Source of the DNA: Muribaculaceae bacterium | GTDB lineage: Bacteria > Bacteroidota > Bacteroidia > Bacteroidales > Muribaculaceae | Direction: 5' to 3' | Assembly: GCA_023667285.1 (NCBI GenBank) | Contig: JAMPAK010000001.1 | Span: forward strand, 1,301,024 to 1,365,023 | Length of the DNA: 64,000 nucleotides | Shown: in pieces, positions 1-9,320 of the stretch | Layout of the letters: each line of letters opens with the position of its first letter | Position numbering within the stretch: position 1 is the stretch's first letter | Made by a program: the position numbers and the translations under genes | Notes under the pieces: model-generated | Databases searched by the model: none | What the model saw: only the letters and a program-made list of their open reading frames with translations | What the model was told of the DNA's origin: nothing

Positions 1-139
1 CGCGTTTCTGGCGCTCGAGGTATGAGATGACTTTGCGCTCGTTTTTGGTGAGGCGCCGGTTGAGGTATGTCTCGAAGCCACGGATCCCGAGGATGGGAGA
101 GTAGGTTTGTTTCCGGGAGGTGGTGATGAGTTTTTTCAT
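1..139 (-). CDS. Partial hypothetical protein, N-terminal 46 residues
   Basis: An open frame starts at ATG 139-137 on the minus strand and runs off the left edge without a stop, giving 46 residues that begin MKKLITTSRKQTYSPI and are rich in Lys and Arg. A motif fitting the Bacteroidetes -7 box lies about 27 bases upstream at 167-174, which favours a real gene over a chance frame. There is no signal peptide or membrane segment in the visible part. I do not recognise the family; most of the gene lies outside the window. Confidence 0.45.
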   Translation of the reverse strand, partial: MKKLITTSRKQTYSPILGIRGFETYLNRRLTKNERKVISYLERQKR

Positions 140-166
140 GGTTTGGCTTCGAGAATAGTTAGGTTG

Positions 167-174
167 CAAAGGTA
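167..174 (-). promoter_or_regulatory. Bacteroidetes -7 box (TACCTTTG)
   Basis: On the minus strand the bases read TACCTTTG, matching TAnnTTTG. They sit about 27 bases before the ATG of the partial gene at the left edge. I did not identify a confident -33 TTG element. Confidence 0.45.
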
Positions 175-217
175 AGTATGAGATGTGTGTTTGATAGTGC
201 GATAATGCGGATGAGAG

Positions 218-426
218 CCTTCGGGGCGGTAATTTCGGCGGCCTCCGGGCGCCGTTTAGATGGAGGTTGTGAGGCCCCGGACACCCCGGGCATCCTCGCC
301 CCCTGCGGGAGGCTCGCATGGCCGGGGCTACGAGTAAATCGGCGACCTTCGGGCGCCGTTAGGATGGAGGTTGTGAGGCCCCAGATATTATCGGCTCTTC
401 CTGCGGAGAGCCTCGCATGGCGTGTG
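218..426 (+). repeat. Intergenic repeat element with internal 104-bp duplication
   Basis: This GC-rich non-coding stretch holds two copies of a roughly 100-base unit. The segment at 260-278 recurs exactly at 364-382, GGGCGCCGTT at 247-256 recurs at 351-360, and a CCTGCGG...CTCGCATGGC block at 302-322 recurs with small changes at 400-421. Parts of it (GCCTTCGGGG at 218-227, TTTCGGCGG at 233-241, TACGAGTAAAT at 329-339) recur in the same order on the opposite strand at 36,670-36,786. That makes it a dispersed element rather than a local feature. It has several short palindromes and no convincing reading frame. Confidence 0.7.
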
Positions 427-450
427 AGGTTGGGCGAAACACTCACGCAC

Positions 451-485
451 AAAAAAAACCGCCCCGGGGATGGCCCGGGACGGTT
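451..485 (-). terminator. Rho-independent terminator of the SusC/SusD operon
   Basis: On the minus strand an AACCGtCCCGGG arm pairs with CCCGGGgCGGTT (one bulge or mismatch each side) and is followed directly by a run of eight T. It lies 23 bases beyond the stop of the last gene of the operon, so it closes the whole minus-strand transcript from susC. Confidence 0.85.
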
Positions 486-507
486 GGTTTGATAGATGTG
501 GGTGTCT

Positions 508-1122
508 TTACTTCACTTTCTTGAAGTTGTATGACTCATACTGGTTGGTGTATGTAACAACCACGCGCTGTGACTTGTTCCACACAATCTTGAGCCACTC
601 ACCGTCGAGGTTCTCGACAACATACTCCTTGAAGAGTGTGAGATCGGGGACAACCTGCTCCTCGGTGCTGATGACATTTCCATCCTCGTCCTTGTTCTCT
701 ACAGTGACGGTCTTCTCTATGTTGAAGAGCTCAATAGTCTGCTCAGAGTAGCGAGCGATGTATCTAGCCTTCTCAACATAGTTGCCATTAGCATCCTTCT
801 TGTAGAAGATGGCGTGGCCACCGTCGAGACCTGCAGTGAAAGTCACGCGGTCATACTGCTCGGGGCGGTCAACACCCTCGAAGAGGTCAGGATTAGCATC
901 CTTATACTCTGTCTCACCTGTCTCCATGGTCTGGAACAGGTACTCATAGGCCGGGATTTCAGCGTTCATGGCGGCGTCAAAGCCGGGAGTTGCATCCCAG
1001 GTGCCGATGATCGTGCTGTCTGCAACGGTCTCGTAGTCATCATCGTGCTCACACGAGGTGAAAGCGGTGCCGATGAGGACGGCGCAGAGCATGCCGGCCA
1101 GTCTTATCATTGTCTTTTTCAT
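508..1122 (-). CDS. Small lipoprotein of the pectin SusC/D operon, unknown function
   Basis: This 204-residue protein has a lipoprotein signal peptide: a basic start, a hydrophobic stretch and the lipobox FTSC with the acylated Cys near residue 24. The acidic EHDDDYE that follows resembles the lipoprotein export signal used to send lipoproteins to the Bacteroidetes cell surface (inference). The mature part is mostly hydrophilic and beta-rich, with a GTWDATPG segment and a charged stretch near EKTVTVENKDEDG. It is the last gene of the susC-susD-DUF5123 operon, 42 bases downstream of the preceding gene and just before a terminator. By position it may be a surface glycan-binding protein, but no known binding domain is recognised. 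Confidence 0.75.
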   Translation of the reverse strand: MKKTMIRLAGMLCAVLIGTAFTSCEHDDDYETVADSTIIGTWDATPGFDAAMNAEIPAYEYLFQTMETGETEYKDANPDLFEGVDRPEQYDRVTFTAGLDGGHAIFYKKDANGNYVEKARYIARYSEQTIELFNIEKTVTVENKDEDGNVISTEEQVVPDLTLFKEYVVENLDGEWLKIVWNKSQRVVVTYTNQYESYNFKKVK

Positions 1123-1164
1123 TGTTCTTTCTAGTGATTAAAGAGTTTGTTTTAGGCCGGTTTA

Positions 1165-3606
1165 TCACTCGGGACGATAGTTCTTGGGATCAGCCGAATA
1201 CCAGCGGGGAGCACCAATCTGCTTCACGAGAATCTCATGGTCAGCCGGACAGCGTCCTGAGGGAGATATGCGGAGAGCACTCCAGATGTCATCAGGTGCG
1301 ATGTGGTCCTTGCTTGTAGACACAGCGGGATCATGTGCGAAGTAGGGCGGATTCGGGTTAGCGAAGAGCTCAGTGGTGAGGAGGGCAACCTTACCAACGC
1401 GGGTGATGAGTGCATCAGCACCGAGAGAGTGGTCAGCACCAGACTGGAGCAGACCGGGGGTTGCAGTCCAGAGAGCACCGAGAGAGTTCTTGTTGGCTGA
1501 CGGAGCCTGGGCGGTCCAGATGCCGTCATCCTTGAGATGCTCATCGCGGCAACCTGTTGAGTAGTTGTTCTCAACATCGAGGGTCAACTGAGGAATACCG
1601 TCTGTTGTACCGTTGATCTGGCGGATGTCACCCCAGTTGTTGTTGAGGTTACGGATGTCGCGGTCATCAGCAGCAAGACAGATGAGGTTGTTCTTGAATG
1701 TGATCTTCGAACCGGAGGGGAGGTAGCGCATTGCGAATACATAGCGGCCTGATGCGCGAGTGTTCCAGTTGATGAGGGTATTGTTCGAGAAGTTGATGTT
1801 ATACTTGATGTCCTCGGGCCATGCCAGGTTAGCATTATTGTCGTTGATAATGTTAACGTAGGGCGAGTCATACATTGTATTGTTTGTGAAGTTGAAGTCT
1901 GTGTAGAAGTTGCACTTCGGAGACTTACCGTCAGAAGCAAACATTGAATATGAGTTACCGTTGGCAGCATAGTAACCGCAGTTGTAGAACACACAGTTGT
2001 CAATCACAATCTTCTTGAAGATCTTGACCTTTGAGCCCTGTGTACGCATGAAACCACGGATAAGGCCCTGGAAAGTACAGTTGTGAACCTCAAATGAATC
2101 GAATGTCACGCCCATACCGTTGGAGAGCATGTTGCAGAAGTAGTTGCCGGAGAGAGAACCACCTTCAAGAGAACCGCCATAGTTGACAGCCCCATTGGCC
2201 TTGATGTCAAGGTTGTTGAACTTGATGCTCTCGATAATGATGGGTGCATCAGACTCACCGTCGCGCTTTGAGCGGCCGAGCACGAGCTGGCCTACGACGT
2301 TGATATCCTTATTGCCCTTAGAAGACTTAAGGCCACCCATGTAGACTGTGGCACGCTTGCCCTCGGCTACATCCTCGGGACGAGTCTCAAGTGTGAAGCC
2401 CTTATACATGCTGAGTGAAGATGCCATGTAGTAGAGTTTGCCACCCTCGAGCTGGAACACCTGGCCCTCTGAGACAGAGTTGTCGTCCATGAAGTGAGAG
2501 AGGATGGTGTCGATGCGGCATGCCTGATACTCGTGAGCTACGAGGTTGGTGTCACCCTCCCATGTGTGCTTGATGAGGATAGGCTCGCCGGGATCGCCTG
2601 ATGTACGGATCGAGACAGTGTTGTAGTATGAGTCAACGGCTACGGGGATGTTGCTGTTGATGAGGTTGACAATGTAGACAGTGTTCTGGTCAAGGCCATC
2701 GACTGTGAACTGTGCGATGCCATCCTGGACATTGAGTGACTCGAGGCTCACACCGTTCTTCCACTTTTCATCGATGGCTGCATTGGGAGTCATGACGTCG
2801 GGGGTGATGCGGATCATGTCTGCGATGAACATGGTTGAGTCAGAGTTCCACTCGAAGTTCTCCTTGTAGCTCTCCACGTCAACTGCAGAAACACCGTTTG
2901 TGGCATCAGCAACATTGAGGTTGATGCTCAGTGTGATTGAGGTCTTGTCCTTGCTTACAGGGCTGAGGAGTGAAGGATAGGCATAACGCTCCATGGTTCC
3001 CTGGCCGCAATACTCTGCCCAGTGACGGCCATCGCCATAGCCATACCACTCTGAGTCATACTCTGAGCCCTTGGGCGAGAGGGTCTTGATGGCGAAACGG
3101 TAGTCGGTTGAGTATTCAAGGTTATAGAGCTTGAAGATGTTGAGATCCTCGCATACGATGATATATTCAGCGTCGTCACGGATGCTCTTGAAATCTGTGT
3201 ACTCTTCTTTGTCGCGGATTGACTCAAAAATCTGAGTCTTCGGGCTGTTAAGAATCTCAGCGGGGACAACTTGCTTTACATTCTCACCGATGTAGATCTC
3301 TCGGGCACGGTTGTTGTCCCAGTCCTCGGGAAGACCTGAGGTAACACCTGTGGAGATGGCATAGCGGAGCTGGTAGCCGATGGCGTCCTTCACCTTGAAC
3401 CATGAGAGGTAGATGGTGTTGAGCTCCTCGGTGACGCAGTGCACGTTGGTCTCGTTGTCGTCGCCGGTCGACTCCTGTGTGCAGAACATGGTTCGCGGCA
3501 TACGCTCCAGGTCAGCCGGCGAAGGGTTTGTGATGTCATCATCCTTACAGGATGTTGCCGTCACTGCCAACAGAGCGGTAAGTATATATAAAAACTTCTT
3601 TTTCAT
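1165..3606 (-). CDS. DUF5123-like beta-helix surface lipoprotein
   Basis: The 813-residue protein starts with a lipoprotein signal (TATSC, Cys near residue 20, then KDDD). A fibronectin-type segment follows at about residues 55-115 (YLSWFKVKDAIGYQLRYA) and a second beta-rich region around 210-340. From about 430 to 690 come repeated rungs such as VHNCTF, IDNCVF, FTNNTM, FSNNTL and FKNNLI, which are typical of right-handed parallel beta-helices. This layout matches lipoproteins carrying DUF4957/DUF5123 that accompany SusC/SusD in pectin loci. The C-terminus ends with a separate block containing APDDIWSALRISP. No pectate-lyase catalytic Asp/Arg/Lys set was identified, so binding, rather than cleavage, is equally possible. 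The gene is third in the operon, 26 bases after susD. Confidence 0.7.
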   Translation of the reverse strand: MKKKFLYILTALLAVTATSCKDDDITNPSPADLERMPRTMFCTQESTGDDNETNVHCVTEELNTIYLSWFKVKDAIGYQLRYAISTGVTSGLPEDWDNNRAREIYIGENVKQVVPAEILNSPKTQIFESIRDKEEYTDFKSIRDDAEYIIVCEDLNIFKLYNLEYSTDYRFAIKTLSPKGSEYDSEWYGYGDGRHWAEYCGQGTMERYAYPSLLSPVSKDKTSITLSINLNVADATNGVSAVDVESYKENFEWNSDSTMFIADMIRITPDVMTPNAAIDEKWKNGVSLESLNVQDGIAQFTVDGLDQNTVYIVNLINSNIPVAVDSYYNTVSIRTSGDPGEPILIKHTWEGDTNLVAHEYQACRIDTILSHFMDDNSVSEGQVFQLEGGKLYYMASSLSMYKGFTLETRPEDVAEGKRATVYMGGLKSSKGNKDINVVGQLVLGRSKRDGESDAPIIIESIKFNNLDIKANGAVNYGGSLEGGSLSGNYFCNMLSNGMGVTFDSFEVHNCTFQGLIRGFMRTQGSKVKIFKKIVIDNCVFYNCGYYAANGNSYSMFASDGKSPKCNFYTDFNFTNNTMYDSPYVNIINDNNANLAWPEDIKYNINFSNNTLINWNTRASGRYVFAMRYLPSGSKITFKNNLICLAADDRDIRNLNNNWGDIRQINGTTDGIPQLTLDVENNYSTGCRDEHLKDDGIWTAQAPSANKNSLGALWTATPGLLQSGADHSLGADALITRVGKVALLTTELFANPNPPYFAHDPAVSTSKDHIAPDDIWSALRISPSGRCPADHEILVKQIGAPRWYSADPKNYRPE

Positions 3607-3632
3607 TTTTTGTAGTTCTTACAAAGATGGTA

Positions 3633-5678
3633 TTAGTATCCGTATTTGTTGGTGTATTGACCATTGGAACGTGCGACAACGTTGCGCGGGTAAGGCAGGA
3701 TGTAGCGCACGGTGGGAAGGGTTGCGGCATTAACAGTGGCAGGTTCGGGTGCTGTTGAGTAGACACCGTTGTTGTTGATGTAGATGCGGCCTGTCAGGTC
3801 GTAGTCACAATAGATGTAACCGCGGAGTGAGTAGCAGAAATAGTCCTGGGGGAAACCCTTGTTGTCGTCATACCACTCGAAGAGTGAGATATTTGACACC
3901 TTGAGAGCGGCACCCTCAGTTGCTGAGAGGGGAGTATAGGCGTTGTAGATACCAACCACGTTCATGCTGTTGTCAGTGTTGGGGAACTGCCAGTCAGCAT
4001 AGGTAGAGGCTGCGTCTGTGCCCCTCTTCACATCGTCCTTATAGTAAGTCATCGAGGGGAAGTGGTTGATGTCATAGGCATCCTCATAGCCGTAGTCGTG
4101 CATGGCCACATCCTCAAGTTCGAGTGATGAACCACCCTGATCCTCGGCCACTGCATAGTAGCGCCAGAAGTTCCAGTAGGTGTTCTCGGCAAGGAGGTTG
4201 TGACGGACAAGGTCGCGCCAGCGCATGTTCTCGCCGGCAAACTCAAACTTACGCTCGTTGAGGACGGCTGTGCGGAATGTATCCTCTGAACCCGAAACCT
4301 CTGCGATATAAGTATCGACCTTAGCGGGGTTGGTGAGTCGGAATGCACGCTCGCGAACCTGGCGGAGAGCCTCAACAGCCTTTGCACCGTTCTTGCCACC
4401 GAGACCTTCGCACTCATTGACAGCCTCTGCATACATGAGGAGGACGTCTGTGTAGCGCATGTACGGGTAGTTGATACCGGTTTTGTCTGTTGTCTTGGAA
4501 CCAAGACCTGAGTTCACCCACAGTTTTGACCACTTGCCGTTGTAGATGGTGCGACCCTTGTTGTCATTGTAGATAAAGGTGGCCTTGTTGGTGTTGGGAT
4601 AGTACCAGAGCTGGTTGACGTAGTCGCGACGCATGTCATCGCTGTCAAATGAGAAGCGATAGAAAGCGTTGAGCTGAGCGCTTGATTTGGCTTCACCATA
4701 GTTGTGAGGTGTCTCACCGTCAGAAGCGTTCATCTTCGGGCCATGGATGTAGCCGATAGAGCCGGTTGACTCAGTTCCGAAGGGAATCTCGAAGATGACA
4801 TCGCCGTTCTTTGAAACTACACCGTTGCACTCAGCGGTGAACACTTCGTGGAAGAGCTGAGTTGAAAGGTCGTAGTTGCCAGAGGTGATGACTGAGTCGC
4901 AGTAGTCGCGAGTCAGCTCATAGTAGTGCTTGTAGTCAGCGTTCATGCGCTCCATCTTGCCATATGAGCTTCCCTCCGGACGGAGAGTGTAGCCGGCAGC
5001 TGTCTGAGCCAGGCGGGCAATCATGGCCCAAGCCATCTCCTTGGAGATGCGGTCGCTCGAAACAGAAGATGCGCTTGACATGTCGGGGACGATGCCCTCG
5101 AGGTCTGCGATGAGGTTGTCGATAATCTCAGCACGGTCAGTGACGGGATAGATAGTTGTCTCAGCAGCATAAGAGGGAACCAGAGACATGGGGACATCAC
5201 CGAACATCCAGATGAGGTCGTGGTAGTTCATGGCGCGGATCACCTTGGCCTCTCCAAGCATCTGCTTGTAGGCCTGGGCATTCTCCTCATCGTTGAGGAG
5301 AGGACTCTTCTCCATCTGGTCGATGAAGATGTTAGCAGCCTCGATTGCGGCATAGAACTGTGACCATGCCTTGTAGATCTCGCTTGCATCGGGGTCACAC
5401 TCATAGCGGCGATATGCGTTGGTGGACACGTAGTGGCCGTTGTTGATGTTGAAGTCAACGTCGGTGTTGAGCGAGTAGGTTGAAATCAGTTTCTCTCCAT
5501 ATGTATCGCTCGAAAGAATCTGGGCATAGACACCGTTGAGGGCAGTGTTGGCGTCAGACTCAGATACGAATGCCTCGGCGGGCAACATCTGAGAAGGCGC
5601 GTCTACCTCAAGGTAGTCGGAGCAGGCTCCCAGAGCAAGGGCAGAGAGAGATGCGATTGCTATATTATGAAGTTTCAT
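3633..5678 (-). CDS. SusD-like outer-membrane glycan-binding lipoprotein
   Basis: This 681-residue SusD-family (RagB/SusD) lipoprotein has its lipobox at LGAC (Cys about 19), followed by SDYLEVDAPSQ, a typical mature start. The N-terminal helical SusD domain includes the YxxxxxxxAAIEAANIF region near 115-125 and AKVIRAMNYHDLIWMFGDVPM near 150-170. The C-terminal domain includes YMRYTDVLLMYAEA, LRQVRERAF and LNERKFEFAGENMRW, the usual conserved blocks. It pairs with the TonB-dependent receptor encoded 27 bases upstream and acts as the lid that captures oligosaccharide at the cell surface. The ligand is inferred to be pectin from the neighbouring enzymes. Confidence 0.95.
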   Translation of the reverse strand: MKLHNIAIASLSALALGACSDYLEVDAPSQMLPAEAFVSESDANTALNGVYAQILSSDTYGEKLISTYSLNTDVDFNINNGHYVSTNAYRRYECDPDASEIYKAWSQFYAAIEAANIFIDQMEKSPLLNDEENAQAYKQMLGEAKVIRAMNYHDLIWMFGDVPMSLVPSYAAETTIYPVTDRAEIIDNLIADLEGIVPDMSSASSVSSDRISKEMAWAMIARLAQTAAGYTLRPEGSSYGKMERMNADYKHYYELTRDYCDSVITSGNYDLSTQLFHEVFTAECNGVVSKNGDVIFEIPFGTESTGSIGYIHGPKMNASDGETPHNYGEAKSSAQLNAFYRFSFDSDDMRRDYVNQLWYYPNTNKATFIYNDNKGRTIYNGKWSKLWVNSGLGSKTTDKTGINYPYMRYTDVLLMYAEAVNECEGLGGKNGAKAVEALRQVRERAFRLTNPAKVDTYIAEVSGSEDTFRTAVLNERKFEFAGENMRWRDLVRHNLLAENTYWNFWRYYAVAEDQGGSSLELEDVAMHDYGYEDAYDINHFPSMTYYKDDVKRGTDAASTYADWQFPNTDNSMNVVGIYNAYTPLSATEGAALKVSNISLFEWYDDNKGFPQDYFCYSLRGYIYCDYDLTGRIYINNNGVYSTAPEPATVNAATLPTVRYILPYPRNVVARSNGQYTNKYGY

Positions 5679-5705
5679 TGTGTTTAGATGGATGTTTAGA
5701 CTGTG

Positions 5706-8700
5706 TTAGAAGGCAAGGTTGATACCGAACACGTAGCTGCGCGAACGCGGGTAGCGGTTATAGTCGTAAGAAGGAGTAAGGCCGCTCTGCACGTCAACCT
5801 CGGGGTCATAACCAGAGTACTTGGTGATGATGAAGGGGTTGGCAACAGAGGCATAGAAACGGCACTTGCTCATGCCGGCCTTCTTGTAAATCTTTGCCGG
5901 GAGAGAGTAACCAACGGTGATATCGTTGCAACGGAGGAATGAACCGTCTTCTACAAAGTAGCTCATGGTGACATCCTTATTGAGACCTGCGGGGTTCCAG
6001 CGGGTCTGGCCGGCGTTGTCGGTCAGATACATGGCCTCATACTCGGGGAAGTTTGAGTTCTTATAGGTAGACTCGGCGCCATATACATATGTCCAGCGGT
6101 CTGAGAACTCTGAGAGCACATTCATGCACTTCTGGTTCTTGACATCGTTGCCGATGGCTGAAGACAGATAGTAGTTTGTTGCGTTGTAGACGTCGTAGTC
6201 GATGAAGAAGGTGAAGTTGGCTGTGAAGTCGAAGTCTCTCCACTGACCGCTGAGACCGAAACCACCCTGGAGACGGGGAGTTGTACGGCCGATGACTGTA
6301 CGGTCATACTCATCGATCTTGCCGTCGGGATAACCGTTGGGGCCTGAGATGTCCTTGAACTTGATCTTACCGGGGAGAGTTGCGTTGCCGGCAGCGTCTG
6401 AACTGAAGATTCCATCCATGTCAACAGTACCGGGCTTGGGTGTGTATGCATAGTTAGCATAGTCAAACTCGTCGAAGCCATAGAGACCGTCGTAAACGAA
6501 ACCGTAGATGAGACCAACCTCACCGCCTACCTGGAGGATGTAGTTGTCATAGCCTGATGAACCCTTCTTATTGGTGAGCTCATCGCCGTCACCTGCGAGC
6601 TTGTCGACAACCATCTTGTTAGAACCGAGGTTGAAGCTTGCGCTCAGGACGTAGTCGCGACCGCGGAGGATGTCGCCGTTTACAGCGAGCTCGACACCCT
6701 TGTTAGATACCTTACCGATGTTCTGGTACTGGTAGCTGTAACCGGCGGTTGAGAGGATGGGGGTCTTGTAGATAAGGTCAGAGGTGGTGTTCCAGTAAAC
6801 CTCGGGGGTCACACGGAGGCGGCCGCTGAAGAATGAGAGGTCAAGCGCGAGGTTGCGGGTGAGGGTTGTCTCCCACTTGAGGTCGGGGTTGGGGAGGTAG
6901 TCACCTACACCATACCAGAGCTCGCCAGTGGTCTTGTCCATAGTTCCACCGAAGGCGGGACCGTTGTCTGACATTGAAGAGTAGAGGTAGCGCCACATGT
7001 CGGCATCGACACGGTTGTTACCGGCCTTACCGATGGCGGCACGAATCTTGAGTTCGTCAAGCCATGTGAGATCCTTCATCCAGTTCTCCTCTGACATTAC
7101 CCAAGCACCAGAAACTGAGGGGAAGTAACCCCACTGGTGGCCGGGAGCGAAGACTGAAGAACCGTCAGCACGGAAGGTGGCTGAAAGGAGGTACTTGTGG
7201 TCGTAGTTGTAGTTCAACTGACCGAAGTAAGAAGTGGTGCGTGATGCGGTGCCAAGGCTTGAGCTTGATGTCCATGCCTCGCCCATACCCATGTTGTTGA
7301 ATGCCTTGTCAGCAGAGATGTCCTCGGGGAAGTAGCGGTTCTTCTGTGAGGTTGATGTCACCTGCTTGTGGTAGAGCTCGAAACCGAGGAGGGCATAGAA
7401 GTTGTTCTTCTCCTTGATTGTCCAGTCATAAGAAGCGGTGGTTGTCCAGGTGTATGAGTTGGACTGTTTCTTGTCTATCTGAGCAACGGGGAGGTTGTTG
7501 TTTTTCTTACCTGTATCTGTGGCGGGGCCATAGAAACGGTTGTCGTCAGAGAACTGGATTGTGTAGTTGCCCTCGGTGCGGATGTTGAGGCCGGTGATGG
7601 GCTTGTACTCGAGAGATGCCTGGTTTGTGAAGGTGTAGGCATGCTTCTTGCGGACGTTGGTCTTAATATCGCTGACGGGGTTGGTGAGAGCATATTTCTT
7701 CTCATCAAGTTCGTCATAACGGTCGGCAGGCCATTCGATTCCGATGAATTCGCGGATACCGCCGGTGGGGGCGTAGCGGAGAACGTCGATGATACCGCCG
7801 GTACCTACGTGCTCGCCACCTGCACCCTCGTCACGACGATATGTCATCTTGGGGTTGTACTGGAATGTAAGGTTGGGGAGAATCTTGGACTGGAGTTTGG
7901 TGAGGATGTTTGTACGACGCACACCTGAGCCCATGATGATACCCTTATCCTCTGACTGTGTGAAAGAGATGTTGTAACGGGTAGCCTCTGTACCACCGCC
8001 GATTGAGAGGTTGGTTGAGTAGGAGAAGGGGTTGTTGCCCATTACCTCATCCTGCCAGTCGTTAGTGACGGCTGATTTGTAGAGGTCGATATCGTAGGGG
8101 TTGCCGAACTGCTTGCGCCAAGCACGTGCAGAAGAGCCGCGGACGTTGGTTGCGGCTGCCATATCCCACTGATACTGAACGAAGTCATATGAGTCCATGA
8201 GGTCGAGCTGCTTAGAGATGTGGCTGACAGAACCCTGGAAGTTAAGAGAAACCTGGGTCTTGCCTTCCTTAGCAGACTTTGTGGTGACGATGACAACGCC
8301 GTTACCACCCTTGGCACCATAGATAGCGGTGAGAGATGCGTCCTTGAGGACGTCGATGCTCTGGATATCCGACGGGGGGATATCGTTGATGTTCTCAACC
8401 TGGAAGCCGTCCACGATGTAGAGAGGGTCGTTGGACTGTGTGACAGATGTCGCACCACGGACGCGGATATTGATATCGGCGCCGGGCTGACCGTCGACTG
8501 TGGTGACCTGCACACCGGCAACCTTACCCTGGAGGGCGACAGCGGCTGATGTGACGGGGACAGCAGCGAGTTTCACACCTGAAACTGAACCGACTGAACC
8601 GGTGAGGTCGCGGCGGGCGCGTGTGCCACCATAACCGATGACAACGACATCCTCGAGAACCTCAGCGTCTTCTGTAAGAACGACCTTAATGTTGGTCTGG

Positions 8701-9011
8701 CCATTGACGGCGACTTCCTCAGTCTTATAACCGATGTAAGAAACCTTCAGTTTGGCCTTGGGGGAGATGTTTTTAAGTGTAAAGTTACCATCGATATCGG
8801 TGGCAACGCCATCTTTAGAGCCGTCGACAATGACGGTGGCGCCGATCATAGGATCACCGGAGGGGTCTTCGACCGTACCGGAGACAGTGATGTTCTGAGC
8901 GTTGACCGGAAGTCCCGCGCAGAGCACCAACAGGAGGAGCATGGTTTTCCATTGCGTCGCAAGGGAAAATCGCCGCAGCCACTGGCTACGACCTGTGATT
9001 AAGTCTTTCAT
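5706..9011 (-). CDS. SusC-like TonB-dependent outer-membrane transporter
   Basis: This 1101-residue receptor has an N-terminal signal peptide (hydrophobic stretch about 23-38, cleavage after VNAQ). A carboxypeptidase-regulatory-like domain follows at about 41-115 (VSGTVEDPSGDPMIGATV), then the TonB-box region EDVVVIGYG, the plug domain at about 130-250 (LQGKVAGVQV, IVDGFQ, IDVLKDAS) and a long beta-barrel ending in GINLAF with a terminal aromatic residue. It imports oligosaccharides bound by the SusD partner. It is the first gene of a four-gene minus-strand operon. The nearest good promoter is about 210 bases upstream, so the mRNA has a long leader. Substrate is inferred as a pectic oligosaccharide. 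Confidence 0.96.
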   Translation of the reverse strand: MKDLITGRSQWLRRFSLATQWKTMLLLLVLCAGLPVNAQNITVSGTVEDPSGDPMIGATVIVDGSKDGVATDIDGNFTLKNISPKAKLKVSYIGYKTEEVAVNGQTNIKVVLTEDAEVLEDVVVIGYGGTRARRDLTGSVGSVSGVKLAAVPVTSAAVALQGKVAGVQVTTVDGQPGADINIRVRGATSVTQSNDPLYIVDGFQVENINDIPPSDIQSIDVLKDASLTAIYGAKGGNGVVIVTTKSAKEGKTQVSLNFQGSVSHISKQLDLMDSYDFVQYQWDMAAATNVRGSSARAWRKQFGNPYDIDLYKSAVTNDWQDEVMGNNPFSYSTNLSIGGGTEATRYNISFTQSEDKGIIMGSGVRRTNILTKLQSKILPNLTFQYNPKMTYRRDEGAGGEHVGTGGIIDVLRYAPTGGIREFIGIEWPADRYDELDEKKYALTNPVSDIKTNVRKKHAYTFTNQASLEYKPITGLNIRTEGNYTIQFSDDNRFYGPATDTGKKNNNLPVAQIDKKQSNSYTWTTTASYDWTIKEKNNFYALLGFELYHKQVTSTSQKNRYFPEDISADKAFNNMGMGEAWTSSSSLGTASRTTSYFGQLNYNYDHKYLLSATFRADGSSVFAPGHQWGYFPSVSGAWVMSEENWMKDLTWLDELKIRAAIGKAGNNRVDADMWRYLYSSMSDNGPAFGGTMDKTTGELWYGVGDYLPNPDLKWETTLTRNLALDLSFFSGRLRVTPEVYWNTTSDLIYKTPILSTAGYSYQYQNIGKVSNKGVELAVNGDILRGRDYVLSASFNLGSNKMVVDKLAGDGDELTNKKGSSGYDNYILQVGGEVGLIYGFVYDGLYGFDEFDYANYAYTPKPGTVDMDGIFSSDAAGNATLPGKIKFKDISGPNGYPDGKIDEYDRTVIGRTTPRLQGGFGLSGQWRDFDFTANFTFFIDYDVYNATNYYLSSAIGNDVKNQKCMNVLSEFSDRWTYVYGAESTYKNSNFPEYEAMYLTDNAGQTRWNPAGLNKDVTMSYFVEDGSFLRCNDITVGYSLPAKIYKKAGMSKCRFYASVANPFIITKYSGYDPEVDVQSGLTPSYDYNRYPRSRSYVFGINLAF

Positions 9012-9220
9012 GTTTTGTCAGTTGATAAATAAGATTTGTTTCATGCAGTGCTATTGGTATTGCTTTGTTTAGATTGGTTGTTTCTGTTTTCTTGACTGTG
9101 CTAATTGGTTTTAAAGTTTTATGGTATAAGATTATGGTACTCAAAAAGTTGGCACACTCTCTGCGGGCGGCTTCAAAAATCTTCCGGCCCGGCATGGGTG
9201 CATGTCAGCAATTTTCAACA

Positions 9221-9250
9221 CAAAAGTAATATAATTTTTCCAAACTGCAA
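9221..9250 (-). promoter_or_regulatory. Promoter of the susC operon
   Basis: On the minus strand TACTTTTG at 9228-9221 matches the -7 consensus TAnnTTTG, and TTG at 9250-9248 lies 19 bases upstream as the -33 element. Transcription would begin near 9215, leaving a leader of about 200 bases before the susC start at 9011. The 398-base interval 9012-9409 holds this promoter and the divergent one; I see no gene in it. Confidence 0.65.
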
Positions 9251-9289
9251 AGGCTTAACAAAAAATAACTATGATTTTTAACGCTTTTT

Positions 9290-9320
9290 TTTGACCATTG
9301 GGAATAAGGTTGTAATTTTG
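9290..9320 (+). promoter_or_regulatory. Promoter of the GH28-GH105 gene
   Basis: TTTG at 9290-9293 and TAATTTTG at 9313-9320 are spaced by 19 bases, fitting the Bacteroidetes -33/-7 form. Transcription would start near 9326, giving a leader of about 85 bases before the ATG at 9410. It sits back to back with the susC promoter, only about 40 bases away, so one regulator could act on both. Confidence 0.65.

Noticed and set aside
8986-9195. 69-codon minus-strand frame upstream of susC
   Set aside because: It overlaps the susC start in another frame and lies in the transcribed leader; no ribosomal or family signal supports it.
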